The notes under the pieces were generated by a model. It saw nothing but the letters and a program-made list of their open reading frames with translations. It searched no databases and was not told where the DNA came from. Source: Frigoriglobus tundricola (GTDB taxonomy: Bacteria; Planctomycetota; Planctomycetia; Gemmatales; Gemmataceae). From it: DNA of 64,000 nt. Where the stretch lies: the NCBI RefSeq assembly GCF_013128195.2, contig NZ_CP053452.2:8060001-8124000 (forward strand). The letters are read 5' to 3'. This document shows, piece after piece, positions 8,582 to 17,002 of this stretch. Numbering within the stretch: the stretch's first letter is position 1; each line of letters starts with the position of its first letter. The position numbers were made by a program, and so were the translations under genes.

Positions 8582-10615
8582 CTACGCCGTTCCCGCGATG
8601 ATGATGACGGGCCGCTTGGTCTCGTCCGGCTGGGCGCGGCGGATCAGGTCGCGCACCATCCACGGCACGTTCCCCTCGCCGAACAGGAGGAACCCGAGCG
8701 TCCCGCTGACCGGGCTGTCGTCCGTCCACCCGAAGTGGACCTCCGGCGGGCGCCCCACTTTCGCCATTTCCAGGGCCAGCGCCGCCAGCGTGTGTGCGAT
8801 GGACGCCGCCCCGGTGATCTTCACCACGTACCGGCCCTCCTCCTGCGTCACGTGTAGGACGGGCTCGTTCACGAAGTCGCTCGCGTCCGCCAGTTCCACC
8901 TCCACGAACACGATCATCAGGTCCCGCGGGATGCGGTGCTCGCGGCGGATCTGCGCCTCCTTGTTCGCCAAGCTGCGCCGGCCCGGTCGGTGCGGGACCA
9001 GAACGCTCAGCTCGAAGTCGCGGATCGTGTCCCACATCAGCCGCGATTCGGCGTCGGGGATCTTGAACCCGGCGAACCGCAGCTCGCGGCTCCGCGCCCA
9101 CCGCGACCAGAACGACGTGACCAGGATCGTGAGGATGAAGAACCCGGCGATCTTGATGCCGTCGGGCTTCTCGTAGACGTTGGCGATGGTGGTGTAGATG
9201 AACACGAGCGTGATGAACAGGAACGGCCACGACAGCCGCCGGTACCACCGCCCCGGGCGCCGCTGCCAGATGTCGATCACCGACGCCACACCGGCGCTGG
9301 TCATGAGCACCAGGACCCCGGTCGCGTAGGCCGCGCTCTGGGCGTCCACGTTCGCCCGGAAGACGAGCGTGACGACCAGGTTGATGACGGTGAACAGCAG
9401 CACGAGCGGGCGCGTGGCCCGGGACCACTCCGGGGCCATCCCGTACCGCGGCAGGTACTGCGGCACGAGGTTCAGCAGGCCCGCCATCGCACTGGCCCCG
9501 GCGAACCACAGGATGACCACCGTGGAGAGGTCGTAAATGGTGCCGAACCACTCGCCGAAGAACGGGAGCAGCTTCATCGGCCGCCCGTCCGGCCCCGGGT
9601 TCTCGCCGTGGGCCAGGTACGCCAGCGCGCGGTCCTTCGCCTTGAGGTCGCTGTCCGGGATCTCCGCGCGCTCGACCCCGGCGGCGTCCGCTTTCGTGAG
9701 GTGCCCGGGGGGGACGAGACACGCCACCACGATCGACGAGCAGATCAGGTACAGCGACATGGTCACGGCGGCGGTGATCAGCAGCTTCCGCGTGTTCCGG
9801 ATGCGGCCCACCGGCTCTTTCGTATCGTCGCCGGCGCGGCCCTTCACGAGCGGCATCACGGCCACCCCCGTCTCGAACCCGGACAGGCCGAGCGCCAGCT
9901 TCGGGAAAATCAGCAGGCTGATGGCGAGGATCGTGAACGGGCCGGTGCCCGAGAGCGGGCGGTCGGACTCCCGCAGGTGCCACTCCCCGGCCCGCACGTG
10001 GGCGATGAGCTGGTAAAACGGTTCGGGGTTCTCGGTCAGGTGCACGACGCCCGCGCCGATGACGACGCCGCACAGCACCATGTAGGTGCCGACGATGACC
10101 ACGGCGAGGCCGATCACCTCGCGGAACCCGCGCATGAACGAGGCGCCGAGCAGCACCAGCAGGAACGCCGTCACGTAGATCGCCTGGCGGGTCTTTTCGG
10201 CGTCGGAAGGGACCTCCAGCGGCCAGTGCGGGTTCTGGATCAGGTGGACCGCCGCATCGGCCGCCGAGAGCGTCTTGGTGATGACGAAGTCGGTCGCGGC
10301 GAACCCCAAGAGGACGAGGACCAGCACCTTCCCGCCCCAACCGGAAACGAGATTCGCCAGCATCCCGATGGAGCCCTGGCCGGTGTGGGAGCGGCCGCAC
10401 ACGTACCAATAGATCGGCAGCGCGCCGAACAGGGTCACGAGCACCAGTACGATCGTCGCCAGCGGCGCGAGGAGGCCGGCGTTCTCGTAAGCGATCGACG
10501 GCTGGTAGCCGAGGGTGGAGAAGTAATCGACGCCGGTCAGGCACATCACCCACAGCCAGAACGACTCGTGGTGCGGCTTGCCCGGCTCCGCAGGGGAGCC
10601 TGACTGTTCGCTCAT
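8582..10615 (-). CDS. APC-superfamily amino acid permease with cytoplasmic C-terminal domain
   Basis: 677 residues from the ATG at 10615 (MSEQSGSPAE); the open frame extends 44 codons further upstream but that part is basic, Pro/Arg-rich and unlike a protein start. About twelve membrane helices follow HESFWLWVMCLTGVDYFSTL, the sort of helix-1 break (GVDYFSTLGYQPS) seen in APC transporters. The last 170 or so residues are soluble, including VVKITGAASIAHTLAALALE and HFGWTDDSPVSGTLGF, possibly a regulatory domain. It stands alone, convergent with the kinase gene and divergent from the esterase gene. Substrate is not predictable. Confidence 0.8.
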   Translation of the reverse strand: MSEQSGSPAEPGKPHHESFWLWVMCLTGVDYFSTLGYQPSIAYENAGLLAPLATIVLVLVTLFGALPIYWYVCGRSHTGQGSIGMLANLVSGWGGKVLVLVLLGFAATDFVITKTLSAADAAVHLIQNPHWPLEVPSDAEKTRQAIYVTAFLLVLLGASFMRGFREVIGLAVVIVGTYMVLCGVVIGAGVVHLTENPEPFYQLIAHVRAGEWHLRESDRPLSGTGPFTILAISLLIFPKLALGLSGFETGVAVMPLVKGRAGDDTKEPVGRIRNTRKLLITAAVTMSLYLICSSIVVACLVPPGHLTKADAAGVERAEIPDSDLKAKDRALAYLAHGENPGPDGRPMKLLPFFGEWFGTIYDLSTVVILWFAGASAMAGLLNLVPQYLPRYGMAPEWSRATRPLVLLFTVINLVVTLVFRANVDAQSAAYATGVLVLMTSAGVASVIDIWQRRPGRWYRRLSWPFLFITLVFIYTTIANVYEKPDGIKIAGFFILTILVTSFWSRWARSRELRFAGFKIPDAESRLMWDTIRDFELSVLVPHRPGRRSLANKEAQIRREHRIPRDLMIVFVEVELADASDFVNEPVLHVTQEEGRYVVKITGAASIAHTLAALALEMAKVGRPPEVHFGWTDDSPVSGTLGFLLFGEGNVPWMVRDLIRRAQPDETKRPVIIIAGTA

Positions 10616-11052
10616 TGGTTGGGCGGGCAATCGGCAGCGGAGGCCGCGCGACGGGCGCGGCGGGCGCGGCCGGTGGGGGCGGTTACAGGTGCGAGGCACC
10701 GCCCCAAAACCGAACGCTAGTTTACCAAGCGGGTTCTGAGAGTCCATCCGGGCGGGGTATCTCGTTGCCGGGTCGTGAACGTCGGCCCCGTCGCCGCTGG
10801 TGAACAGCGACGGACCCCATTTGTCGGTGTGAACGGTATGATCGATAATCGGTTAACACGGGACGTCGCGCCCAGTGTGCCAGATTTCGGAGGGACCGAA
10901 ACCTCGGGCCGCACCAACCGGAACCAGAACCCGTTGCCCGGCTCCGGTCTGTGCTCATCGGCGCTCCGCTGGTGCCCTCGACGGCTCCCGCCGGGCAACT
11001 ATTTGATACCCCATACTCAATGTGGCGCACGACCGGCCCGGTGAGAGGAACG
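10616..11052. other. divergent intergenic region without a gene
   Basis: 437 bases between the permease and esterase starts, presumably holding both promoters. I see no credible ORF, tRNA or long palindrome. A GC-rich half (10616-10700) gives way to a more mixed part, including GATCGATAATCGGTTAACAC near 10840-10860, which is the most AT-rich patch and the likeliest promoter position. Confidence 0.5.
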
Positions 11053-11895
11053 ATGAGCACATTTCGGTCACTCATAATTCTGGCGGTGATGGCGGGCGCG
11101 CTGGTGATTCTGGCGCCGGGCGTCCCGGTGGTCCCGAAAGAAACCACATCGCCCCTCGTGGTCGGGGAGACCTTCACGATCGAGTCCCAGGTTCTCGGCG
11201 AGACCCGGCGCATCAACATCTACGTGCCCCCCGGCCGGGCCGAATCGCCCGATGCGCGGCTGCCCGTGCTTTACATGCCGGACGGGGGCACGGCCGAGGA
11301 CTTTCTGCACGTGATGGGCCTGATACAGGTGTCGGTCGGCAACGGGACGATGCGCCCGTTCCTCCTCGTCGGCATCGAGAACACGCAGCGCCGGCGCGAT
11401 CTGACCGGTCCGACGGAGAGCCCGGACGACAAGAAGATCGCACCCCGGGTCGGCGGGTCGGAGGCGTTCCGGACGTTCATCCGTCAGGAACTGATGCCGC
11501 AGGTGAAGGCGCGGTACCGCACGACGGACGAGGCGGCAGTTATGGGCGAGTCGCTCGCCGGCTTGTTCGTCGTCGAGACGTTCCTGCTCGAACCGGACCT
11601 GTTCGACACCTACATCGCGTTCGATCCGAGCCTCTGGTGGAACGATCAGAAGCTCGTCGGCGGCGCGGCGGAGCGCCTGCGCGCCCGGCCGAAGCTCGCG
11701 AAGACGTTGTATTTCGCGAGCAGCAACGAACCGGGGCTCGTCAGGCGGGCACAACGGTTCGCACAGGTCCTGACCGCCGCCGCGCCGCCGGGCGTGCGCT
11801 GGCACTACGAAGAAATGCCGACCGAGACGCACGCTACGATCTACCACCCCGCGGCGCTCAGGGCGTTTCGGGCCGTGTTCAAGCCGGCAAAGTGA
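11053..11895 (+). CDS. exported alpha/beta-hydrolase esterase (Fes/IroE-like)
   Basis: 280 residues from ATG 11053, preceded by AGAGGA. An N-terminal hydrophobic segment (FRSLIILAVMAGALVILAPG) suggests export or anchoring. The nucleophile elbow is GESLAG (G-x-S-x-G) in EAAVMGESLAGLFVVETFL; LPVLYMPDGG lies on the strand feeding the oxyanion hole; and the Ser-His pair is completed by ETHATIYHPA near the C-terminus. This pattern matches the esterase-D/enterochelin-esterase group (COG2819). It may hydrolyse carboxylic esters, but the substrate is open. It is followed 146 bases later by a HAD phosphatase on the same strand. Confidence 0.75.
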   Translation: MSTFRSLIILAVMAGALVILAPGVPVVPKETTSPLVVGETFTIESQVLGETRRINIYVPPGRAESPDARLPVLYMPDGGTAEDFLHVMGLIQVSVGNGTMRPFLLVGIENTQRRRDLTGPTESPDDKKIAPRVGGSEAFRTFIRQELMPQVKARYRTTDEAAVMGESLAGLFVVETFLLEPDLFDTYIAFDPSLWWNDQKLVGGAAERLRARPKLAKTLYFASSNEPGLVRRAQRFAQVLTAAAPPGVRWHYEEMPTETHATIYHPAALRAFRAVFKPAK

Positions 11896-12041
11896 CGGTA
11901 GCCGGTGCGCCCCCGGGCGCTAGCCCCGACCGACGTGGCCCGCCATCGACGCGGGGTGCGACATCGGGTTCGCAACGCCGGTGCCACGAGCTACGAAAAA
12001 AGCTGCGCGCCCGTACCGTGTCTCAGGAGGATCGAGGAGCT

Positions 12042-12659
12042 ATGCCCGTCCGCACCGTGATTTTCGACTTCGGGAACGTCGTGGCGTTCTTCGACCACAG
12101 CCGGGCGGTCGCCCGGCTCGCCCCGTACACCACCATGCCGCCGGTGGAACTCGCCCTTGTCCTCTACGGCAGTCAGATCGAAGACGCTTACGAGCGGGGG
12201 GCGATCGACACCGCCGAGTACGTGCGCGAGGCCCGCTTGAACGCCCGGCTGTCGTGTACGGAGGAGCAGTTCCTGAGCGCCTTCGGGGCGATCTTCTGGC
12301 GGAACTTCGAGGTGTCCGACCTCGTCCCGCTCCTCAAACCGAACTACCGCCTGCTGCTCGCGAGCAACACCACGCGGGCGCACTTCGAGGCGTACACGAG
12401 GCAGTTCGCGGACGTGCTCGCTCCGTTCGACCACCTCGGGACGTCGTTCGACGCCGGCGCGCGCAAGCCGGAACCGGCGTTCTTCGCTCACATTCAACGG
12501 TACGCCGGCGCGGACCCCGCCGAGTGCGTTTTCATCGACGACCTGCCCACCAACGTCGAAGCCGCCGAGAGGTTCGGTTGGAAGGGCATCGTGTACCGTC
12601 CCGACGGCACGCTCGCCGACAAACTGCGGGCGGTCGGTGTAGAGGTCGGTACAACATAA
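12042..12659 (+). CDS. HAD-superfamily hydrolase, YihX-like
   Basis: 205 residues from ATG 12042, which follows GAGGAG. HAD motifs are visible: VIFDFGNVVAFFD (nucleophile Asp9; the Gly two positions on is usual in the YihX group), LLLASNTTRAHFE (motif II), GARKPEPAFF (motif III Lys), and CVFIDDLPTNVEAAERFGW (motif IV acidic pair). E. coli YihX dephosphorylates glucose-1-phosphate, but related enzymes have varied sugar-phosphate or nucleotide substrates. The protein is cytoplasmic. The open frame extends upstream through the intergenic region but that part is Arg-rich noise. Confidence 0.8.
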   Translation: MPVRTVIFDFGNVVAFFDHSRAVARLAPYTTMPPVELALVLYGSQIEDAYERGAIDTAEYVREARLNARLSCTEEQFLSAFGAIFWRNFEVSDLVPLLKPNYRLLLASNTTRAHFEAYTRQFADVLAPFDHLGTSFDAGARKPEPAFFAHIQRYAGADPAECVFIDDLPTNVEAAERFGWKGIVYRPDGTLADKLRAVGVEVGTT

Positions 12660-12774
12660 GAGGTTTGTGTTTGGTGTTTGGTATTTCGTGTCCGGCCGGC
12701 TCGCCCGGCTCGGCACTCAAAACACGAAACACGACACACGGTAGACGACGACGGGTCGTTGCACGGAGTAGGAA

Positions 12775-14073
12775 ATGGACGTAATGAAGCAGGCCGATCC
12801 GGACGTGTTCGCGGCGGTCGCCAGCGAACGGAAGCGGCAGCAGTTCGGCCTGGAGATGATCGCCAGCGAGAACTACACCAGCCCGGCGGTGATGGCCGCG
12901 CAGGGCTCGTGCCTGACGAACAAGTACGCGGAGGGCTACCCCGGCAAGCGCTACTACGGCGGGTGCGAGTTCGTGGACGTGGTCGAGACCCTGGCGATCA
13001 CCCGGCTGAAGCAGCTCTTCGGCGCGGAACACGCGAACGTGCAACCGCACTCCGGCGCGCAGGCGAACATGGCCGTGTTCCTCTCCGCGCTCTACCCGGG
13101 CGACACCATCCTCGGCCTCGACCTCGCCCACGGCGGGCACCTCACGCACGGGATGCGGCTGAACTTCTCCGGCAAGTATTTCAACGTCGTGAGCTACGGG
13201 GTCCGCAAGGAGGACCACCGGATCGACTTCGACGACGTCGCGAAGAAGGCGCGCGACCACAAGCCGCGGCTCATCATCGCCGGGGCCAGCGCCTACCCGC
13301 GGTTCTTCGATTTCGCCAAGTTCGCCGAGATCAGCCGCGAGGTCGGCGCGCTCCTGATGGTGGACATGGCGCACATCGCCGGGCTGGTCGCGGCGCAGCT
13401 CCACCCGGACCCGGTGCCCCACGCCGACTTCGTGACGAGCACCACCCACAAGACCCTCCGCGGCCCGCGGAGCGGCTTCATCCTGTGCCGGAAGGCGGCG
13501 GTGCCGGCCGCGTTCCTCTCGGACGAGGAGCGCGCGCGGAAGGAGCCGCCGACCTGGGACAAGCGGATCGACTCGGCCGTGTTCCCGGGCATCCAGGGCG
13601 GCCCGCTCATGCACGTCGTGGCCGCCAAGGCGGTGGCGTTCGGGGAGGCGCTTCAGCCGGCGTTCAAGCAGTACGGCGCCCAGGTGATCGCCAACGCCAA
13701 GGTCCTGGCGGACGAGCTCATGGCGGCCGGCTTCTCGATCGTGTCCGGGGGAACGGACAACCACCTGATGCTCGTCGATGTGACGACCAAGGGCGTGAGC
13801 GGCAAGCAAGCGGAACACGCCCTGGACGCCGCCGGGATCACGGTGAACAAGAACATGATCCCGTTCGACCCGCGGAAGCCGCTCGACCCGTCCGGCATCC
13901 GCATCGGCACCCCGGCGCTGACCACCCGCGGGATGAAGGAACCGGAGATGCGGCAGATCGCCAAGTGGATCACCGACGTGCTCACCCACCCGGCCGACGC
14001 CGGTGTGACGGAGCGGGTGAAGGGCGGCGTGATCGACCTGTGTCGGCAGTACCCGGCCCCCGCCGAAGCGTGA
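12775..14073 (+). CDS. glyA: serine hydroxymethyltransferase
   Basis: 432 residues, normal length for bacterial GlyA. It interconverts serine and glycine while moving a one-carbon unit to or from tetrahydrofolate, with pyridoxal phosphate as cofactor. The PLP lysine is Lys226 in [14 protein letters not shown]. Also present are MIASENYTS, the tetrahydrofolate-side [15 protein letters not shown], and [13 protein letters not shown]. Start ATG 12775 (MDVMKQ); ATG 12784 is also possible. The 115 bases upstream hold an imperfect inverted repeat around TTTCGTGT and ACACGAAA. It is the most securely identified enzyme in this part of the window. Confidence 0.97.
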   Translation: MDVMKQADPDVFAAVASERKRQQFGLEMIASENYTSPAVMAAQGSCLTNKYAEGYPGKRYYGGCEFVDVVETLAITRLKQLFGAEHANVQPHSGAQANMAVFLSALYPGDTILGLDLAHGGHLTHGMRLNFSGKYFNVVSYGVRKEDHRIDFDDVAKKARDHKPRLIIAGASAYPRFFDFAKFAEISREVGALLMVDMAHIAGLVAAQLHPDPVPHADFVTSTTHKTLRGPRSGFILCRKAAVPAAFLSDEERARKEPPTWDKRIDSAVFPGIQGGPLMHVVAAKAVAFGEALQPAFKQYGAQVIANAKVLADELMAAGFSIVSGGTDNHLMLVDVTTKGVSGKQAEHALDAAGITVNKNMIPFDPRKPLDPSGIRIGTPALTTRGMKEPEMRQIAKWITDVLTHPADAGVTERVKGGVIDLCRQYPAPAEA

Positions 14074-14161
14074 GAGCGTGGCTCCCCTGCGGCCGGCGCG
14101 GGCCGACTCGAGTTCTTTGGGCCGGCGCGCCGGCCGGTCCTTTTGAGGAACCGCTCGCACC

Positions 14162-14596
14162 GTGAACGCTGTGGCCTTCCTCTGCTGCTGTTTCGTCGTT
14201 CTGCTGATGGTGCCGGTGGCACTGTTCCTCCTCACGTTCATTTACCGCTGGTCGTGCGTCCTGTGCGGGCTGCCGAAGCCGACGGTTCTTGTCGCGTCCG
14301 GGATCATGTTCGTCGCCTGGCTCTCGCTGGTCATGGCGGTCGCCGTCCTCGAGACGGTCGTCCACGAGGCGTGTGCCTGGGCCGGTCTCCCGCAGTGGGA
14401 GGCGCGCATTATCGTGTCCCTGCTGGCGCTGCCGCTGGACCTGCTCATCTCGGCCGGGATCGAGTCCGGGCTGATGGGCGCCCGGTTCGGCAAGGGCGTC
14501 GAGCTGTGGTACACGCAGCGGCTGATCCTGCTCTCGATCCTCGCCGCGATCGGGCTGGTGGTCGGAATCGTTCTCCTGATCCGCCAGTTCGGCTGA
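14162..14596 (+). CDS. small membrane protein of unknown function
   Basis: 144 residues from a GTG start, 88 bases after glyA. Four hydrophobic segments are visible: residues about 3-27 (VAFLCCCFVVLLMVPVALFL), 42-66, 80-100 and 121-141. There is a CVLCG motif after helix 1 and no charged catalytic pattern. I do not recognise the family. The gene lies between glyA and an RNA methyltransferase on the same strand, 38 bases ahead of the latter, so it may share a transcript with it. Confidence 0.65.
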   Translation: MNAVAFLCCCFVVLLMVPVALFLLTFIYRWSCVLCGLPKPTVLVASGIMFVAWLSLVMAVAVLETVVHEACAWAGLPQWEARIIVSLLALPLDLLISAGIESGLMGARFGKGVELWYTQRLILLSILAAIGLVVGIVLLIRQFG

Positions 14597-14634
14597 CCCG
14601 AGCGAAAGCACAGGCAGAAGCCCAGGGACCCTGA

Positions 14635-15963
14635 ATGACACGGTACTTCGCGACATGCGCCCGCGGGCTGGAACCGGTCCTCGCGGGCGAGTTGACCGCG
14701 CTGGGCGCGTCCGAGATCACCGCCGGGCGGGGCGGGGTCACGTTCCACGGCGACGCGGCCATGCTCTACCGCGCGTGCCTTTGGCTCCGCACCGCGGTCC
14801 GCGTGCTGCGGCCGATTCACGAGTTCGACGCGCACTCGCCCGACGAACTGTACGAAGCCGTCCGGTCGATCAACTGGGCCGACTTCCTCACGCCGGACCA
14901 CACGCTCGCGGTCGATTGCAACGTGCGCGACTCGGCCATGACCCACTCGCAGTACGCCGCGCGCCGGGTGAAGGACGCGATCTGCGACCAGTTCCGCGAC
15001 CGCACGGGGCGCCGGCCGAGCGTGGACACCGAACAGCCGATGATCGGGCTGAACCTGCACGTCTCGAAGAACCACGCCGTTCTCAGTCTCGATAGCTCCT
15101 GGTCGTCGCTGCACAAGCGCGGGTACCGGCCGATCCAGACGGTCGCGCCGCTGAACGAGGCGCTCGCGGCCGGGTTGCTCCTGCGCGCGGGGTGGGACCC
15201 CAACACGCCGCTGGTCGATTTCATGTGCGGGTCCGGCACGTTTTGCATCGAGGCCGCGTGGATCGCCCTGAACCGCCCGCCGGGGCTGACGCGGAAGTGG
15301 TTCGCGTTCCAGGGCTGGGCCGACTTCGACCGACCGTTGTGGAACGCGATTCGCGACGACGCCCGGCGCGCCGTTCGCAAGGAGTTGAGCGCGGGGGTTA
15401 CGGGTTCGGACGTGAGACAGGACGCGATCGATTTCGCACGCGGCAACGCCCACACCGCCGGCGTCGGGCACCTGCTGACGTTTGAGAAGCGGGAGTTACG
15501 CGATGCGCGACCGCCTTCCGATGTTCCGGGAACGATAATCTGCAATCCGCCCTATGGTGAAAGACTTGGAGCGGCCGTGAAACCCGGCTCTGCGGGCGAC
15601 AGGTCGCGAGGCACGAATGGAGCGGCCGTGAAGCCCGGCTCTGCGGGCGACAGGTCGCGAGGCACGAATGGAGCGGCCGTGAAGCCCGGCTCTGCGGGCG
15701 ACAGGTCGCGAGGCACGAATGGAGCGGCCGTAAAACCCGACTTTGGGGGCGACAGGTCGCGAGGAGAGGAGGAGGAGGAAGAAGAGTTGATCGGCCTGTA
15801 CGCCAGCATCGGGCGGACCGTGGCGGAGCACTGGCGCGGCTGGCGGCTGCTGGTGTTCACCAGTAACACCGCACTGGCAAAGAAGGTCGGGCTGAAGGTG
15901 GTTCACAAGGAGCCGTTCTTTAACGGCGCGCTAGAGTGTTTCTTGTGGGAGTTTCGCGTGTAG
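14635..15963 (+). CDS. THUMP-domain SAM-dependent 23S rRNA methyltransferase (RlmL N-terminal-half type)
   Basis: 442 residues. An N-terminal THUMP-like RNA-binding part (RYFATCARGLEPVLAGEL, residues 3-150) is followed by a Rossmann methyltransferase: VDFMCGSGTFCIEAAWIALN is the SAM motif and IICNPPYGERLG the catalytic N-P-P-Y motif. This matches the enzymes that make m2G in 23S rRNA or tRNA (RlmL/Trm14 group). Immediately after NPPYGERLG comes an insert of about 65 residues made of a 17-residue unit (AAVKPGSAGDRSRGTNG) repeated three times plus a divergent fourth, then a run of Glu. The frame then rejoins the family at LIGLYASIGRTVAEHWRGWR. The insert probably loops out of the fold. Confidence 0.88.
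   Translation: MTRYFATCARGLEPVLAGELTALGASEITAGRGGVTFHGDAAMLYRACLWLRTAVRVLRPIHEFDAHSPDELYEAVRSINWADFLTPDHTLAVDCNVRDSAMTHSQYAARRVKDAICDQFRDRTGRRPSVDTEQPMIGLNLHVSKNHAVLSLDSSWSSLHKRGYRPIQTVAPLNEALAAGLLLRAGWDPNTPLVDFMCGSGTFCIEAAWIALNRPPGLTRKWFAFQGWADFDRPLWNAIRDDARRAVRKELSAGVTGSDVRQDAIDFARGNAHTAGVGHLLTFEKRELRDARPPSDVPGTIICNPPYGERLGAAVKPGSAGDRSRGTNGAAVKPGSAGDRSRGTNGAAVKPGSAGDRSRGTNGAAVKPDFGGDRSRGEEEEEEELIGLYASIGRTVAEHWRGWRLLVFTSNTALAKKVGLKVVHKEPFFNGALECFLWEFRV
15568..15762 (+). repeat. 51-bp in-frame tandem repeat in the methyltransferase gene
   Basis: Three near-identical 51-bp copies (15568-15618, 15619-15669, 15670-15720) and a fourth diverged, shortened copy from 15721. The first differs from the second and third by one silent change (AAA versus AAG). 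A unit length divisible by three keeps the host gene open. Confidence 0.95.
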
Positions 15964-15989
15964 TCCGTGTTCGGTATTGTGCCGAAAAT

Positions 15990-16094
15990 CCCAGGGCGTT
16001 GCCCCTGAGCTGAGGAATCGCAGGCGACCCGCCTGCCAGGAAAGCTGCAGCCCCCAAAGGGCTGAAACTGTTCAGCCCCGGGCAGCGCCCTGGG
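15990..16094. repeat. modular palindromic element, solo copy
   Basis: The ends CCCAGGGCG and CGCCCTGGG are inverted, and the match continues inward with some mismatches into GAGCTGA and TTCAGCCCC. Inside are a GCAGGCG-ACC-CGCCTGC hairpin and a CAGCCC-CCAAA-GGGCTG hairpin. The unit CTGAGGAATCGCAGGC and CCTGCCA recur in the array beside the transposase at 24163-24327. It lies between the RNA methyltransferase and PAQR genes. Confidence 0.85.
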
Positions 16095-16131
16095 TGCGAC
16101 GAAGAGAGGATTCGCCCCCCGGAGATCGGAA

Positions 16132-16899
16132 GTGACTTTCTTGCGCGACCCCGTTAGCTCCGCTTCGCACCTTCTCACAGCCGGTTGGGCGGTGTTCGCC
16201 ACCCTGGTGATGCTACGCCTGACCGTCAACCGCCCCGGCCGGCGCCTCCCGGTCCTCATCTACGGCGCCTCGATGGTGCTCCTGTTCCTCGCGAGCGGCA
16301 CCTACCACGGGTTGCACTACGAAACGCTCGAACAGCGGCGCTTGTTCCAGCGGCTCGACAAAACGGCGGTGTACCTGATGATCGCCGGGACGTACACGCC
16401 CATCGTGTCGATCCTCCTCACCGGGGCGTGCCGGGTGCGGATTCTGACCATGATTTGGCTCATTGCAGTGGGCGGGGTCGCGTGCCTCTGGCTCCTCCCG
16501 GAGGACCCGAAGACGGCAACCGCGGCGCACGCGGCGGTCGTGGGCATGTATCTCGGGTTGGGGTGGGTCGGCATCTTGCCATTGCCGCTCTATTACCGCG
16601 CCGTGGGCTGGCGGGCGATGAACTACGTGTGGGTCGGTGCCGCGCTGTACAGCATCGGCGCGATTTGCGAGCTGACGGAGTGGCCCGTCCTCGTGCGGGC
16701 CGGTGACTGGCCCGGGTATTACGTCGGGTACCACGAGGTCCTCCACCTGACTCACGCCGCCGCAAGTATCGTCTTCTTCCTTTTCGTGGTACGCTACGTT
16801 ATTCCGTTTCGCCCTGAACCGCCGGCCCCTGTAAAACGGTCGCCGGTACCGGCCCTGCAATCCCGCTTTCCGCTGCACTCTCCCGTCGCGGAACGATGA
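16132..16899 (+). CDS. hemolysin III / PAQR-family membrane protein
   Basis: 255 residues from GTG 16132, with GGAGATCGGA just ahead. Seven hydrophobic helices carry the PAQR/Hly-III signatures: SGTYHGLHYE after helix 2, RLDKTAVYLMIAGTYTP, and HEVLHLTHAAAS in the last helix pair. The conserved Ser, Asp and three His residues bind zinc in the wider family and suggest a hydrolase-like centre. E. coli YqfA is the nearest well-known name. The physiological role in bacteria is unclear, although some members affect membrane lipid composition. The C-terminal 25 residues are Pro-rich and probably disordered. Confidence 0.88.
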   Translation: MTFLRDPVSSASHLLTAGWAVFATLVMLRLTVNRPGRRLPVLIYGASMVLLFLASGTYHGLHYETLEQRRLFQRLDKTAVYLMIAGTYTPIVSILLTGACRVRILTMIWLIAVGGVACLWLLPEDPKTATAAHAAVVGMYLGLGWVGILPLPLYYRAVGWRAMNYVWVGAALYSIGAICELTEWPVLVRAGDWPGYYVGYHEVLHLTHAAASIVFFLFVVRYVIPFRPEPPAPVKRSPVPALQSRFPLHSPVAER

Positions 16900-17002
16900 A
16901 CGCTCGGTGAAATTCTGCGAATCGGCGGGCGCGAACCCCCACACGGGGGCTCGCGCGCTCGTACAATTCCTTTTTTCAATCCCCGCGAGGGTTCCGCTCC
17001 CG

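Noticed and set aside
8936..10603. 555-residue plus-strand frame over the APC permease
   Set aside because: Antisense shadow; no hydrophobic helices or motifs.
12678..14165. 495-residue plus-strand frame overlapping glyA
   Set aside because: The other frame encodes a full SHMT with the PLP Lys; this one is Arg/Gly-rich noise.
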